DNA of 64,000 nt from Clostridium sp. UBA699 (GCA_002298915.1 DBML01000001.1:1-64000), one strand, 5' to 3'. Counted from the first letter of the stretch, positions 7,754 to 16,177 are shown. Numbers and translations are program-made. The notes: generated by a model from the letters alone, not told the origin.

Positions 7754-10390
7754 TTGGAGAAAGAAAAATTATTGGTGCTAGATGGAAACAGCTTGATGAA
7801 CAGGGCTTTCTACGCTCTGCCTCCGCTAACTAATACCGAAGGACTAAACACTAACGCAGTATACGGCTTTGTAACCATGCTCTTCAAGATGAGAGAGGAA
7901 ATAAAGCCTGACTATATAGTAGCAACGTTCGACAAAAAGGCCCCGACTTTCAGACACGAGAATTTCAAGGACTACAAGGCCGGCAGGAAAAAGATGCCCC
8001 CGGAGCTCGAGGAGCAGTTCCCGGTCCTAAAGGACCTGCTGAAGCTGCTTGCCATAGACATATACGAGGTGGAAGGCTTCGAGGCTGACGACCTCATAGG
8101 CACGCTTGCCGTCACTGCTGAGGGCAAGGACATAGACGTCTACATAGTGACAGGGGACAAGGACGCACTCCAGCTGGCCACTGACAGGACGAAAGTCGTC
8201 ATAACGAAAAAGGGCATAACCGAGAAAGAGATGTACGACAGGAAAAGGATGATCGAGGAATGCGGCGTAACGCCCGACCAGTTCATCGACGTAAAGGGCC
8301 TCATGGGGGACACCTCCGACAACATACCGGGAGTGCCGGGAGTCGGCGAGAAGACAGCCTTCAAGCTCATAAAGGAGTACGGGAGCGTCGAGGATGTCCT
8401 GCGCAACATAGACAGCATAAGCGGAAAGAAGCTCAAGGAGAACCTGCACGAGTACAGCGAGCAGGCTATATTCAGCAAGAAGCTGGCCACGATAATGAAG
8501 GATGTGCCTATACACATAGACATGGACTCCATAAAGTCCAAGGAAACCTACGACTATGACGGCGTCAGGAGCCTTTTCATGAAGCTCCAGTTCAAGTCCC
8601 TGCTGGACAAGATACCGGAGCACAGGACGGCCCAGGAAAAGCCGGTTGTGCTCGAGAAGCTCGACTTCGAGCAGGTAACGGACATAAAGGGCCTCAAGGT
8701 ACTGGCAGACACAATCCTGGAGAACGGGGAGGAGTCCGTCTTCATTCTTTTCGACGAGGTCGACTACCGCGTGTTCTCAAAGAGCTCCGTCGGGAAGGTG
8801 TTCGTGAACTTCAAGGGCATCAACTACTCAATGAGGCCTCAGCACCTCTTAGAGGAGGACGAAAAGAAGGCCGTGGAGCTCATGAACGAAATAATGAAGG
8901 CTGAAGATGTTAAGAAGGTGAGCTACGACGTCAAGGCTCCCCACGCCATCCTACACAGGGCGGGGGTTGATTTCCGCGGCGTAATCTTCGACATAAAGAT
9001 AGCGGCGTACCTGATAGAATCCTCGGTTGGCGACTACGAGCTCGACTCCGTTATCCACGAGTACCTGGGGCTCGACCTGAAGGAGACGGGCGACGAGCTC
9101 AGGGTGAGGCAGGTATCCCTCTTCCCGCAGCTGCATCAGAAGATGAGCGCAAGGATAAGCGAGCTAGGCATGGAAAAGCTGCTTTACGAGGTCGAGCAGC
9201 CGCTGGAGGACGTCCTCGCAGCCATGGAGACTGAGGGCTTCAGGGTCGACGGTTCGAAGCTGAACGAGCTCGGGGAAAAATTCAGGAGCGAGCTCGACAA
9301 GGTCCAGAAGGAGATATTCGAGATGTCTGGCGAGGAGTTCAACGTTAATTCTCCGAAGCAGCTCGGCAAGATACTCTTCGAGAAGCTTGACCTGCCGGTA
9401 ATAAAGAGGACAAAGACAGGGTATTCGACAAACGCGGAGGTTCTTGAGGAGCTCAGCGACAAGCACCCGATAATAGACAGGATAACGTACTTCAGGCAGC
9501 TCTCAAAGCTTTTCTCCACATACGTGGAAGGCCTCAGGGCAGTGATAGATGAGGACAGCAGGATACATTCAAACTTCAATCAGACCGTCACGACAACCGG
9601 CAGGCTTTCGAGCACGGAGCCGAACCTGCAGAACATACCGATAAAGTATGAGCTGGGCAGGGAGATTAGGAAGGTCTTCATACCTGAAAACGACGACTGC
9701 GTTATACTTTCTGCGGACTACTCGCAGATAGAGCTTAGAGTGCTGGCCCACATATCAGGGGACAGCAAGTTCATAGATGCCTTCAACAACAACCTGGACA
9801 TACACACTAAGACTGCATCCGAAGTGTTCAAGGTGCCGCTCGAAGAGGTCACCCCTCTTATGAGAAGCAACGCGAAGGCCGTGAACTTCGGCATCGTGTA
9901 CGGGATAGGCGATTTCAGCCTCAGCAGGAACCTCAAGATAAGCAGGAAGGAAGCCAAGAGCTACATCAACACGTACTTCGAGAGGTATCCCGGCGTCAAG
10001 AAATACCTGGATGACATAGTGGACTTCGCAAAGGAGAACCATTACGTGACAACTATCCTCAACAGGAGGAGGTCCCTGCCGGAGATAAAATCCTCGAACA
10101 AGGTCGTTCAGGCTTTCGGCGAAAGGCTGGCGATGAACACCCCTATACAGGGCAGCGCTGCGGACATAATCAAGCTTGCCATGGTTGACGTATACGGGGA
10201 GCTCGAGAAGAGGAAGCTCAGGAGCAGGCTCATACTGCAGGTCCACGACGAACTAATCCTCAACGTATACAAGGATGAGCTGGACGAGGTGAGGAAAATA
10301 GTCAGGAACAAGATGGAGAACGTGATCGAGTTCAAGGTTCCGCTCGAGGTCGACATCAACGTCGGCGGCAGCTGGTACGAAGCGAAGTAG
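7754..10390 (+). CDS. polA: DNA polymerase I, proofreading site degenerate
   Basis: An 878-residue protein. Residues about 1-290 form the 5'-3' exonuclease/flap domain (LDGNSLMNRAFYALPPL, EADDLIGTLA, TGDKDALQL). The middle domain keeps the 3'-5' exonuclease fold but has lost its metal ligands: the expected DxE and KxD motifs read FDEVDY and YDVKAP. The C-terminal polymerase domain is intact (TGRLSSTEPNLQNIP, ADYSQIELR, QVHDELI). It fills gaps and removes primers in replication and repair, here presumably without proofreading. TTG 7754 is chosen because GGAGG lies at 7741. TGGTATAAT ending at 7720 is an extended -10 promoter. coaE follows 8 bases later. Confidence 0.95.
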   Translation: MEKEKLLVLDGNSLMNRAFYALPPLTNTEGLNTNAVYGFVTMLFKMREEIKPDYIVATFDKKAPTFRHENFKDYKAGRKKMPPELEEQFPVLKDLLKLLAIDIYEVEGFEADDLIGTLAVTAEGKDIDVYIVTGDKDALQLATDRTKVVITKKGITEKEMYDRKRMIEECGVTPDQFIDVKGLMGDTSDNIPGVPGVGEKTAFKLIKEYGSVEDVLRNIDSISGKKLKENLHEYSEQAIFSKKLATIMKDVPIHIDMDSIKSKETYDYDGVRSLFMKLQFKSLLDKIPEHRTAQEKPVVLEKLDFEQVTDIKGLKVLADTILENGEESVFILFDEVDYRVFSKSSVGKVFVNFKGINYSMRPQHLLEEDEKKAVELMNEIMKAEDVKKVSYDVKAPHAILHRAGVDFRGVIFDIKIAAYLIESSVGDYELDSVIHEYLGLDLKETGDELRVRQVSLFPQLHQKMSARISELGMEKLLYEVEQPLEDVLAAMETEGFRVDGSKLNELGEKFRSELDKVQKEIFEMSGEEFNVNSPKQLGKILFEKLDLPVIKRTKTGYSTNAEVLEELSDKHPIIDRITYFRQLSKLFSTYVEGLRAVIDEDSRIHSNFNQTVTTTGRLSSTEPNLQNIPIKYELGREIRKVFIPENDDCVILSADYSQIELRVLAHISGDSKFIDAFNNNLDIHTKTASEVFKVPLEEVTPLMRSNAKAVNFGIVYGIGDFSLSRNLKISRKEAKSYINTYFERYPGVKKYLDDIVDFAKENHYVTTILNRRRSLPEIKSSNKVVQAFGERLAMNTPIQGSAADIIKLAMVDVYGELEKRKLRSRLILQVHDELILNVYKDELDEVRKIVRNKMENVIEFKVPLEVDINVGGSWYEAK

Positions 10391-10398
10391 GTGGCGAT

Positions 10399-11007
10399 AT
10401 GTACAGGATTGGGCTTACAGGCGGAATAGGCAGCGGGAAAAGCACGATCTCGGCGTATTTGAGGGAGCTCGGGTACCAGGTGGTCGACGCGGACCAGGTT
10501 GCGAGGGAGGTCATCGACATCTACCCGGAGATACTGGAATTCATCAGGAGTGAGTTCGGGCAGGGATTCTTCGGCGAAGATGGAAAGCTGAACAGGAGAA
10601 AGCTGGGGGACTACCTTTTCCGGAACAGGGACAAGCTGGCGGAATACGAGGCGGTCATCCTCCCGCTCATCAAAAAAGAGACATTCGACAGGATGGACAG
10701 GCTAGAGAAAGGCGGGGCAAGCGTTTGCTTCCTCGACGCGCCGACGCTGATCGAGGCGGGGATGCACAAGCTCATGGACGCCAACATACTCGTCTGGGTG
10801 GACAGGGAGACCCAGATCAGGAGGGTTGCAAAAAGGGACAGCATGGAGCTTGGACAGATCATGGGCAGGATAAGCTGCCAGATGGACCTTGACAAGAAGA
10901 AGGAAATGGTGGATTTCGTTGTGGACAACTCAAAGGGGTTAGACGAAGCAAAAAGAGAAGTGCGCGAAATCCTGGCCAAATTAGGAATAGCAAAAGGAGC
11001 AGTTTGA
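10399..11007 (+). CDS. coaE: Dephospho-CoA kinase
   Basis: A 202-residue enzyme for the last step of coenzyme A synthesis, ATP-dependent 3'-phosphorylation of dephospho-CoA. The P-loop GLTGGIGSGKST is at residues 5-16, followed by VVDADQVAREV and, further on, FLDAPTLIEAGM and VDNSKGLDEAK. Length is normal. AGGTGG precedes ATG 10399. The order polA-coaE-lytic transglycosylase is common in Clostridia, and the downstream start follows two bases after this stop, so the three are probably one operon. Confidence 0.93.
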   Translation: MYRIGLTGGIGSGKSTISAYLRELGYQVVDADQVAREVIDIYPEILEFIRSEFGQGFFGEDGKLNRRKLGDYLFRNRDKLAEYEAVILPLIKKETFDRMDRLEKGGASVCFLDAPTLIEAGMHKLMDANILVWVDRETQIRRVAKRDSMELGQIMGRISCQMDLDKKKEMVDFVVDNSKGLDEAKREVREILAKLGIAKGAV

Positions 11008-11008
11008 T

Positions 11009-11548
11009 TTGAAGTTTATAAGGAATATGGTGATACTCGGGCTCATTGCTTTCGCAGTTTTGAACATCAACACGATTAAGGAGGCGGTAATGCCTTTCAG
11101 GTACGACAGCTACATAGCGGAATATTCGGAGAAATACGGCCTTGACCCCGTGCTTGTCTCGGCGGTGATCAAGACTGAAAGCAACTTCGAGGCAGATGCT
11201 GTATCTTCAAAGAACGCCTACGGCCTGATGCAGATCACCAAGGAGACGGCGCACTGGGCTGCAGGAAAGATGGGGCTCAAGGACTTCACCACAGAAATGC
11301 TCAAGGACCCGGAGACTAACATAATGATAGGCTGCTGGTACATGAGGAACCTGGAGGAGGAGTTCGGCAGCACGGAGCTTGTGCTGGCCGCGTACAACGC
11401 GGGAAGGGGCAACGTGAGGGAATGGCTGGACGATCCCCAGCACTCCTCGGACGGGAAAACACTCACCGACATACCGTTCCCCGAGACTGCCAGCTACGTC
11501 AAAAAGGTGGAGCTCTTTTACAAAATATATCAATTTCTTTACTTTTAG
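11009..11548 (+). CDS. Lytic murein transglycosylase, membrane-anchored
   Basis: A 179-residue protein starting at TTG 11009 with AAAAGGAG upstream. One N-terminal membrane segment (residues about 5-22) is followed by an SLT/lysozyme-like domain. The catalytic glutamate is in VIKTESNFEADAVSS, followed by the diagnostic AYGLMQI and later LAAYNAGRGNV. It cleaves peptidoglycan glycan chains outside the membrane, producing 1,6-anhydro ends. Third gene of the polA-coaE-slt operon. Length is typical of the short YjbJ/slt-type proteins beside coaE in Clostridia. Confidence 0.88.
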   Translation: MKFIRNMVILGLIAFAVLNINTIKEAVMPFRYDSYIAEYSEKYGLDPVLVSAVIKTESNFEADAVSSKNAYGLMQITKETAHWAAGKMGLKDFTTEMLKDPETNIMIGCWYMRNLEEEFGSTELVLAAYNAGRGNVREWLDDPQHSSDGKTLTDIPFPETASYVKKVELFYKIYQFLYF

Positions 11549-11586
11549 AAATAGTCAAAAAAATATACAATATTTAAAAAATATCA

Positions 11587-11615
11587 TTGACAGCAAAAAT
11601 GCATTCTGGTATGAT
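11587..11615 (+). promoter_or_regulatory. SigA promoter of the threonine operon leader
   Basis: TTGACA at 11587-11592 and TATGAT at 11610-11615 with a 17-base spacer. Transcription would start near 11622, just before the first T-box. Confidence 0.8.
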
Positions 11616-11621
11616 ACTAAC

Positions 11622-11876
11622 AATACAAAAAAGAACTGCATTGAAGAGGAAGAGTAAAAGATGGACTGTTCCAAGAGAGGGATACCCAGTGGCTGAAAGG
11701 TTTCCCGTACAAGCATCCTTGAAAACCACCTCGGAGCTGAACACTGAAGCATCAGTAAGTGTATCCGCGTGATCGGCGTTACAGATTTTAGAGATAATGG
11801 ACAGGTTTGTTCGTCCATTAACTTGGGTGGAATCGCGATAATACTCGCCCCAGGATTTGGGGCGGGTTTTTTTATT
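11622..11876 (+). promoter_or_regulatory. T-box riboswitch 1 (tandem pair)
   Basis: Stem I contains GAGGAAGAGTA, AAGAGAGGGA and the CACCTCGGAGCTG arm. The antiterminator T-box motif TTGGGTGGAATCGCG lies at 11823-11837, and the intrinsic terminator CTCGCCCCA/TGGGGCGGG plus a T-run at 11844-11873. The NNN of GAGCTG-NNN-ACTGAA, where the specifier normally sits, reads AAC. The UGGA bulge should pair with a tRNA having discriminator U, which fits tRNA-Thr better than tRNA-Asn. The downstream hom-thrB-hom genes also point to threonine. T-boxes read the charging of a tRNA and antiterminate when it is uncharged. Confidence 0.88.
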
Positions 11877-11879
11877 ACA

Positions 11880-12124
11880 AAAAAACGGCATTGAAGAGGA
11901 AGAGTAGACGATGGACTGCATCAAGAGAGGGGAACCCGGCGGCTGAAAGGTACCCTGTGCAAGCATCTTCGAAAACCACCTCCGAGCTGAGTACTGAAAC
12001 AGAAGTAGGTATATCCGCATGATCAGCGTTAAAGGATTTTGAGTGACAGTGCAGGAGCTGCATTGTAATTTGGGTGGAACCACGGTAACATTCGTCCCAT
12101 GTACGGGATGAGTGTTTTTTTATA
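11880..12124 (+). promoter_or_regulatory. T-box riboswitch 2 (tandem pair)
   Basis: Nearly a direct duplicate of T-box 1 about 245 bases further on: the stem I start (GCATTGAAGAGGAAGAGTA), AAGAGAGG and GGCTGAAAGGT recur. The T-box is TTTGGGTGGAACCACGG at 12069-12085. The terminator is ACATTCGTCCC/CGGGATGAGTGT with a T-run ending near 12121. The specifier position reads AGT, against AAC in copy 1; the bulge is again UGGA. Two terminators in series give tighter repression, and readthrough would need both to sense uncharged tRNA. Confidence 0.88.
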
Positions 12125-12151
12125 AGCAAAATTAGAAGAGGAGTGAACTTT

Positions 12152-12265
12152 ATGGAAACGGATGGCACCGGCATCATCGTTGGCAGAGAAAAAAAGTTGA
12201 GGAGGAAAAGAAATGGCAAAGATAGCAATGTTAGGTTATGGAACTGTTGGAAGCGGCGTAGTTGA
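12152..12265 (+). CDS. Possible short upstream ORF in hom leader
   Basis: A 37-codon frame with a good GAAGAGGAG site before ATG 12152 that overlaps the start of hom1 in another frame. It begins METDGTGII and ends in basic residues. It may be a translated leader peptide or chance. Nothing in its sequence proves function, although the ribosome binding site is stronger than chance would usually give. Confidence 0.2.
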   Translation: METDGTGIIVGREKKLRRKRNGKDSNVRLWNCWKRRS

Positions 12266-13457
12266 ACTGGTAAGCAGCAACAAGGACAGGTTTGTTAAGG
12301 GAATGAACGAGGGCTTGAAGCTCTCAAAGATACTTGTAAGGGACGTAGAGAAATACAGCGAAAGCAAATACAGAGCAAAGATCACTGACAGCTTCGACGA
12401 TGTCATGAAGGAAGACATCGACATAGTGGTCGAGGCGATGGGGGGAGTTTACCCGTCCTACGACTACGTGAAAAGGGCGCTTGAATCAAAGAAGCATGTG
12501 GTCACTGCAAACAAGGACCTCATAGCGGAGCATGGAGCGAAGCTCCTGGACATCGCCAGCTCAAACGGCGTGGAGCTCAGATTCGAAGCTAGCGTTGGAG
12601 GAGGAATCCCGATACTGAAATCCATCAGCGACTGCCTCATAGGCAACAACATAAGCAGCGTGAAGGCTATCCTTAACGGGACAACAAATTTCATCCTCTC
12701 CAAGATGAACGACGAAGGGATGCAGTACGAGGAAGCTCTCAAAGAGGCGCAGCAGCTTGGGTTTGCGGAAGCTGACCCGTCGAGCGACGTGCTGGGGCTG
12801 GACGCAGCCAGAAAGCTTTCCATACTTTCAACAATGGCATTCCAGAAAAAAGTGGATTGGAAATCAATTGATGCGAAAGGCATAAATGAAATAGATAGCG
12901 ATGACTTCAGGTTCGCCAAAGGCATGGGCTGCAGCATAAAGCTGCTTGCCATAAGCAAGGTCGTGGAAGGATGCGTGTATGCATCCGTGGCCCCGGTAAT
13001 GGTGAAGAAGGAATCGCAGCTTGGCAGGATACACAACGAGTACAACGCCGTTCTCGTTGAAGGCGACGCGGTGGGAGATGTGATGTTCTCTGGAAAGGGA
13101 GCAGGCATGATGCCTACAGCAAGCGCAATGTTCGGGGACATAGCCGACATAATCCAGAACAGGAAGGAAAACCCCATGATGTTCGACTACGAGGTTGCAG
13201 AGATGCAGAACCAGTGGGAGAAGGAAAGCAGCTGGCTCCTGAGGGTGAAATCCCGCAGCAGGATAGAGGTAATGAAGAAGCTGGGCGAGGACTTCTCAAA
13301 CTGCAGGATACTTGCAGGAGAGTTCGGAGCAGAGGGGGACGAGGTTTCGGCATTCGTAAAGGCAAAGGACGAGGCTCAGGTGGAGAGGTTCATTGGCAGC
13401 CTCAGGGAAAGCGGCCTGCTCAAGGGCTTCAAAAAGATCATGGTGCTAGAGGATTAA
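12213..13457 (+). CDS. hom: Homoserine dehydrogenase, copy 1
   Basis: A 414-residue NAD(P)H enzyme reducing aspartate semialdehyde to homoserine. The N-terminal Rossmann motif is MLGYGTVGSGV, followed by EAMGGVYPSYDYVKRAL, VVTANKDLIA, EASVGGGIP and the catalytic-domain signature LNGTTNFILSKM-----FAEADPSSDVLGLDA. The C-terminal 75 residues (SWLLRVKSRSRIEVM-----FIGSLRESG) occupy the place of an ACT domain but are divergent. It is the first gene after the tandem T-boxes (AGGAGGAAAAGA before ATG 12213), with thrB 21 bases downstream. A second hom follows thrB; the two are only moderately similar. Confidence 0.93.
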   Translation: MAKIAMLGYGTVGSGVVELVSSNKDRFVKGMNEGLKLSKILVRDVEKYSESKYRAKITDSFDDVMKEDIDIVVEAMGGVYPSYDYVKRALESKKHVVTANKDLIAEHGAKLLDIASSNGVELRFEASVGGGIPILKSISDCLIGNNISSVKAILNGTTNFILSKMNDEGMQYEEALKEAQQLGFAEADPSSDVLGLDAARKLSILSTMAFQKKVDWKSIDAKGINEIDSDDFRFAKGMGCSIKLLAISKVVEGCVYASVAPVMVKKESQLGRIHNEYNAVLVEGDAVGDVMFSGKGAGMMPTASAMFGDIADIIQNRKENPMMFDYEVAEMQNQWEKESSWLLRVKSRSRIEVMKKLGEDFSNCRILAGEFGAEGDEVSAFVKAKDEAQVERFIGSLRESGLLKGFKKIMVLED

Positions 13458-13478
13458 GGGAGTAAAGGAGATATGGAA

Positions 13479-14372
13479 ATGGTTAAAGTGAGGATACCTG
13501 CAACTACTGCAAACATGGGACCTGGATACGACGTGCTCGGGATGGCGCTCAATCTCTACAACGACATAGCGGTCGAGGAGAAGAAGGGCGAAACACTCGT
13601 ATACAACGACGGCGAGCTGAGCAGCGATGACTACAGGGAAAACATGATATACACAAGCCTTGTCAAGGCGCTCGACAAGTACAACTACGACTACGAAGGC
13701 TTCGAGATCCGCGTAAAAAGGTGCGACATCCCGATCAGCAGGGGGCTGGGAAGCAGCTCTGCCTGCATAGTTGGCGGCATATGCGCCGCAAACGAGCTTA
13801 TGGGGAACGTAATGAGCAAGGCCGACATAATTGATATGGCGACTGAGATCGAAGGGCACCCGGACAACGTCGTCCCTGCAGCCTTGGGGGGCATGGTGGC
13901 ATCCATGACTGTGGAAGGCAAGGTGATCTACTCCAAGGTGAACGTGCCTAAGAGGCTGAGGTTCGTGACAATGATACCTTCCTTCCAGGTAAGCACGGCA
14001 ATGGCTAGGAAGGTCGTGCCCTCTAGCTACAGCAAGGAGGATGTCATATTCAACATTTCCAGGGTGGCGATGCTCATCAACGTTATGAACAACGGGGAGC
14101 TCGACAAGCTCAGGGTGTGCCTCAGCGACAGGGTTCACGAGCCGTACAGGAAGACGCTGATAGAAAACGCAGATCTCATTTTCGCAAAAGCGAAGGAGCT
14201 TGGGGCTCTCGGGGAGTTCGTAAGCGGATCAGGCTCCACTCTTATGGCCGTGGTCGACGAAGAAGACGCAGAGAGTTTCAGGGAGGACATAGAGGAGTTC
14301 CTCTCGAAACTTGACGGAGGCTGGAGAGCTGTGGTGCTTGAGCCGGATTTTGAAGGAGTTAGGGTAATATAG
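13479..14372 (+). CDS. thrB: Homoserine kinase
   Basis: A 297-residue GHMP-family kinase that phosphorylates homoserine for threonine synthesis. GHMP motif 1 is in VRIPATTANMGPGYD, the ATP-binding motif is PISRGLGSSSAC (residues about 85-96), and the C-terminal motif is FVSGSGSTLMAV. ATG 13479 is better spaced from AAAGGAG than the ATG two codons upstream. It lies between the two homoserine dehydrogenase genes in one T-box-controlled unit, so homoserine is committed towards threonine here. thrC is separated by a tRNA and an ncRNA. Confidence 0.93.
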   Translation: MVKVRIPATTANMGPGYDVLGMALNLYNDIAVEEKKGETLVYNDGELSSDDYRENMIYTSLVKALDKYNYDYEGFEIRVKRCDIPISRGLGSSSACIVGGICAANELMGNVMSKADIIDMATEIEGHPDNVVPAALGGMVASMTVEGKVIYSKVNVPKRLRFVTMIPSFQVSTAMARKVVPSSYSKEDVIFNISRVAMLINVMNNGELDKLRVCLSDRVHEPYRKTLIENADLIFAKAKELGALGEFVSGSGSTLMAVVDEEDAESFREDIEEFLSKLDGGWRAVVLEPDFEGVRVI

Positions 14373-14400
14373 AAATAATCAAATGGATGGAGGAAAAGAG

Positions 14401-15678
14401 ATGAAAAAGGTTAGAATTGCATTGCTTGGCTTGGGAAACGTGGGCAAGGGAGTATGGAACATCCTGCAGAGAAACGGCGAGGAGATAGCGCAGAGGTCAG
14501 GCTACGACATAGAGATTGCCAAGATACTTGTAAGGGACGTAAACAAGGACAGGGGGGTCAAGGTTCCAAAGGAGCTTCTCACTACGGATGCTGACTCGAT
14601 AATAAACGACGAAAGCATCGAGATAATTGTGGAGGTTATGGGAGGAATAGAGCCGGCCATGGACTACATACTGAGGGCCGTAAGAAACAAGAAGAACGTG
14701 GTGACTGCTAACAAGATGCTCATAGCGACCCACGGCAGGGAAATATTCAGGGAAGTGGAAGCAAACGGGGTGAGCATAAACTTCGAAGCCAGCGTGGCAG
14801 GCGGAATACCTGTAATAAACGGAATCAACGAGAACCTTGCTGCCAACAAGATAGAAGGGATAAAGGGCATAATAAACGGAACGACAAACTACATCCTGAC
14901 GAAGATGACTCAGGAAGGGATGGCCTTCGAGGATGCCCTGGGAGAGGCGCAGGAAAAGGGCTACGCTGAAGCAGACCCGACCTCAGACGTTGAAGGTTAC
15001 GATCCGGCGTACAAGCTGGCCATACTGGCCTCGCTTGCTTTCGAAACGGAGGTGGACATAAAGGACGTCTACTCTGAAGGCATAACAAAGATCAAGCCCA
15101 TAGACATAAGCTACGCCAAGCAGATGGGCTACGTGATAAAGCTGCTCGCAATAGCAAACGACAAAAACGGCAAAATAGAGCTCAGGGTGCATCCGGCAAT
15201 GATACCGGCCATACATCCTCTGGCAAACGTCAACGATGCCTTCAACGCAGTGTTCATCAAAGGAAACGCCGTCGGAGAGCTCATGCTTTACGGAAAGGGC
15301 GCGGGAGAGCTCCCGACTGGAAGCGCCGTTGTCGGAGACATAATATCGGTCCTCAGGAGCGAGAGGGAGGGAACGAACATCAACCTTAGCCACTACACTG
15401 AGAAGAAGGTAAAATCTATAAACGAAATCGAGGCGGAATACTTCATCAGGATGACGCTGATAGACAAACCGGGAATGCTGGGCAAAATCGCAACAAAACT
15501 CGGCGAGAACAACGTCAGCATCCTGTCCTTCATACAGGAGCCGGTAAAGGGCGAATTCGCCACGGTAGTGTTCGTAACACACAAAAATCTTGAGGGCAAC
15601 GTAAGAAAAGCGCTAAAGGAGATTCAGGAGATGGACATGATAAACAAGGTGGAGAATGTGATAAGAATCGAGGAATAG
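14401..15678 (+). CDS. hom: Homoserine dehydrogenase, copy 2, with ACT domain
   Basis: A 425-residue enzyme with Rossmann motif LLGLGNVGKGV, VEVMGGIEPAMDYILRAV, VVTANKMLIA, FEASVAGGIP and INGTTNYILTKM-----YAEADPTSDVEGYDPAYK. Unlike copy 1 it carries a clear C-terminal ACT domain (YFIRMTLIDKPGMLGKIATKLGENNVSILSFIQEP), the usual site of threonine feedback inhibition. ATG 14401 has GGAGGAAAAG upstream. It follows thrB by 28 bases. The contrast between a canonical ACT in copy 2 and a divergent tail in copy 1 suggests differently regulated isoenzymes. Confidence 0.93.
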   Translation: MKKVRIALLGLGNVGKGVWNILQRNGEEIAQRSGYDIEIAKILVRDVNKDRGVKVPKELLTTDADSIINDESIEIIVEVMGGIEPAMDYILRAVRNKKNVVTANKMLIATHGREIFREVEANGVSINFEASVAGGIPVINGINENLAANKIEGIKGIINGTTNYILTKMTQEGMAFEDALGEAQEKGYAEADPTSDVEGYDPAYKLAILASLAFETEVDIKDVYSEGITKIKPIDISYAKQMGYVIKLLAIANDKNGKIELRVHPAMIPAIHPLANVNDAFNAVFIKGNAVGELMLYGKGAGELPTGSAVVGDIISVLRSEREGTNINLSHYTEKKVKSINEIEAEYFIRMTLIDKPGMLGKIATKLGENNVSILSFIQEPVKGEFATVVFVTHKNLEGNVRKALKEIQEMDMINKVENVIRIEE

Positions 15679-15693
15679 CAAGGGTTTGAGAGG

Positions 15694-15730
15694 TTTTTTT
15701 CCGGGCCCGGAGAGCGGGTCCGGGAAAAAA
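15694..15730. repeat. GC-rich stem-loop after hom copy 2
   Basis: T7-CCGGGCCCG, a GAGAG loop, then CGGGTCCGGG-A6 fold into one long hairpin. It lies where a terminator is expected, but the T-run is on the upstream side and the A-run downstream on both strands. It is therefore not a canonical intrinsic terminator. Confidence 0.55.
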
Positions 15731-15763
15731 GCAAATAAATACAAAAAAATATTGAAAACACAG

Positions 15764-15791
15764 TTGACATTTCTGTGAAAGAGAGTATAAT
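15764..15791 (+). promoter_or_regulatory. SigA promoter of tRNA-Leu
   Basis: TTGACA at 15764-15769 and TATAAT at 15786-15791, 16-base spacer, 33 bases before the tRNA. Confidence 0.85.
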
Positions 15792-15823
15792 AGTAAAAGT
15801 AATGCGGATTACGGATTACGAAT

Positions 15824-15905
15824 GCGAGAGTGGCGGAATGGCAGACGCGCACGTTTGAGGGGCGTGTGGGAGACCGTACGGGTTCAAGTCCCGTCTCTCG
15901 CACCA
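15824..15905 (+). tRNA. tRNA-Leu (anticodon GAG)
   Basis: GCGAGAG (15824-15830) pairs with CTCTCGC (15895-15901), followed by discriminator A and an encoded CCA. The D-arm TGGCGGAATGGCAGACGC, the anticodon arm CACGT-TTGAGGG-GCGTG with GAG in the loop, a class II variable arm (GGGAGACC) and the T-arm CGGGTTCAAGTCCCG are all present. It reads CUC and CUU codons. Confidence 0.95.
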
Positions 15906-15919
15906 TAATTGAATACTTT

Positions 15920-16096
15920 CTGGAATACTCGTTGAGCTCTTATCTTGAACCTACATTTTAAGAAAGGGAGCTTCAACATAAAGAAATGGAAATGTACCTT
16001 CTGTGAGACCCTCTGGGCATTAAGGCGATAGAAAAATCTTTGAGAGCACCCACCTATCTCACGATAGGTGTCAATGAAAGGGCAGCGGTATTTTGG
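15920..16096 (+). ncRNA. ssrS: Probable 6S RNA
   Basis: The region has no open frame and folds as a long rod. AATAC-T-CGTTG (15924-15934) pairs with CAGCG-GTATT (16083-16092) as a closing stem. A large internal bubble has TCTTGAACCTACATTTTAAG on one side. A distal arm includes GAGAGCACCCACC and the perfect hairpin CACCTATC-TCAC-GATAGGTG. This closing stem, bubble and terminal arm is the 6S layout, and the CACCCACC element recalls clostridial 6S RNAs. An intrinsic terminator follows at 16113. 6S RNA binds the housekeeping RNA polymerase as a promoter mimic. Another structured ncRNA cannot be excluded. Confidence 0.6.
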
Positions 16097-16112
16097 ATTT
16101 TAATTAAGAATC

Positions 16113-16136
16113 AGAGAGGTTAACCTCTCTTTTTTG
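16113..16136 (+). terminator. Intrinsic terminator after the ncRNA
   Basis: AGAGAGGTTAACCTCTCT followed by a run of T. It closes the tRNA-Leu/ncRNA unit before thrC. Confidence 0.85.
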
Positions 16137-16177
16137 TTTTATCGAAAACAAATAATCAATGAAATGGGGTATTCAAA

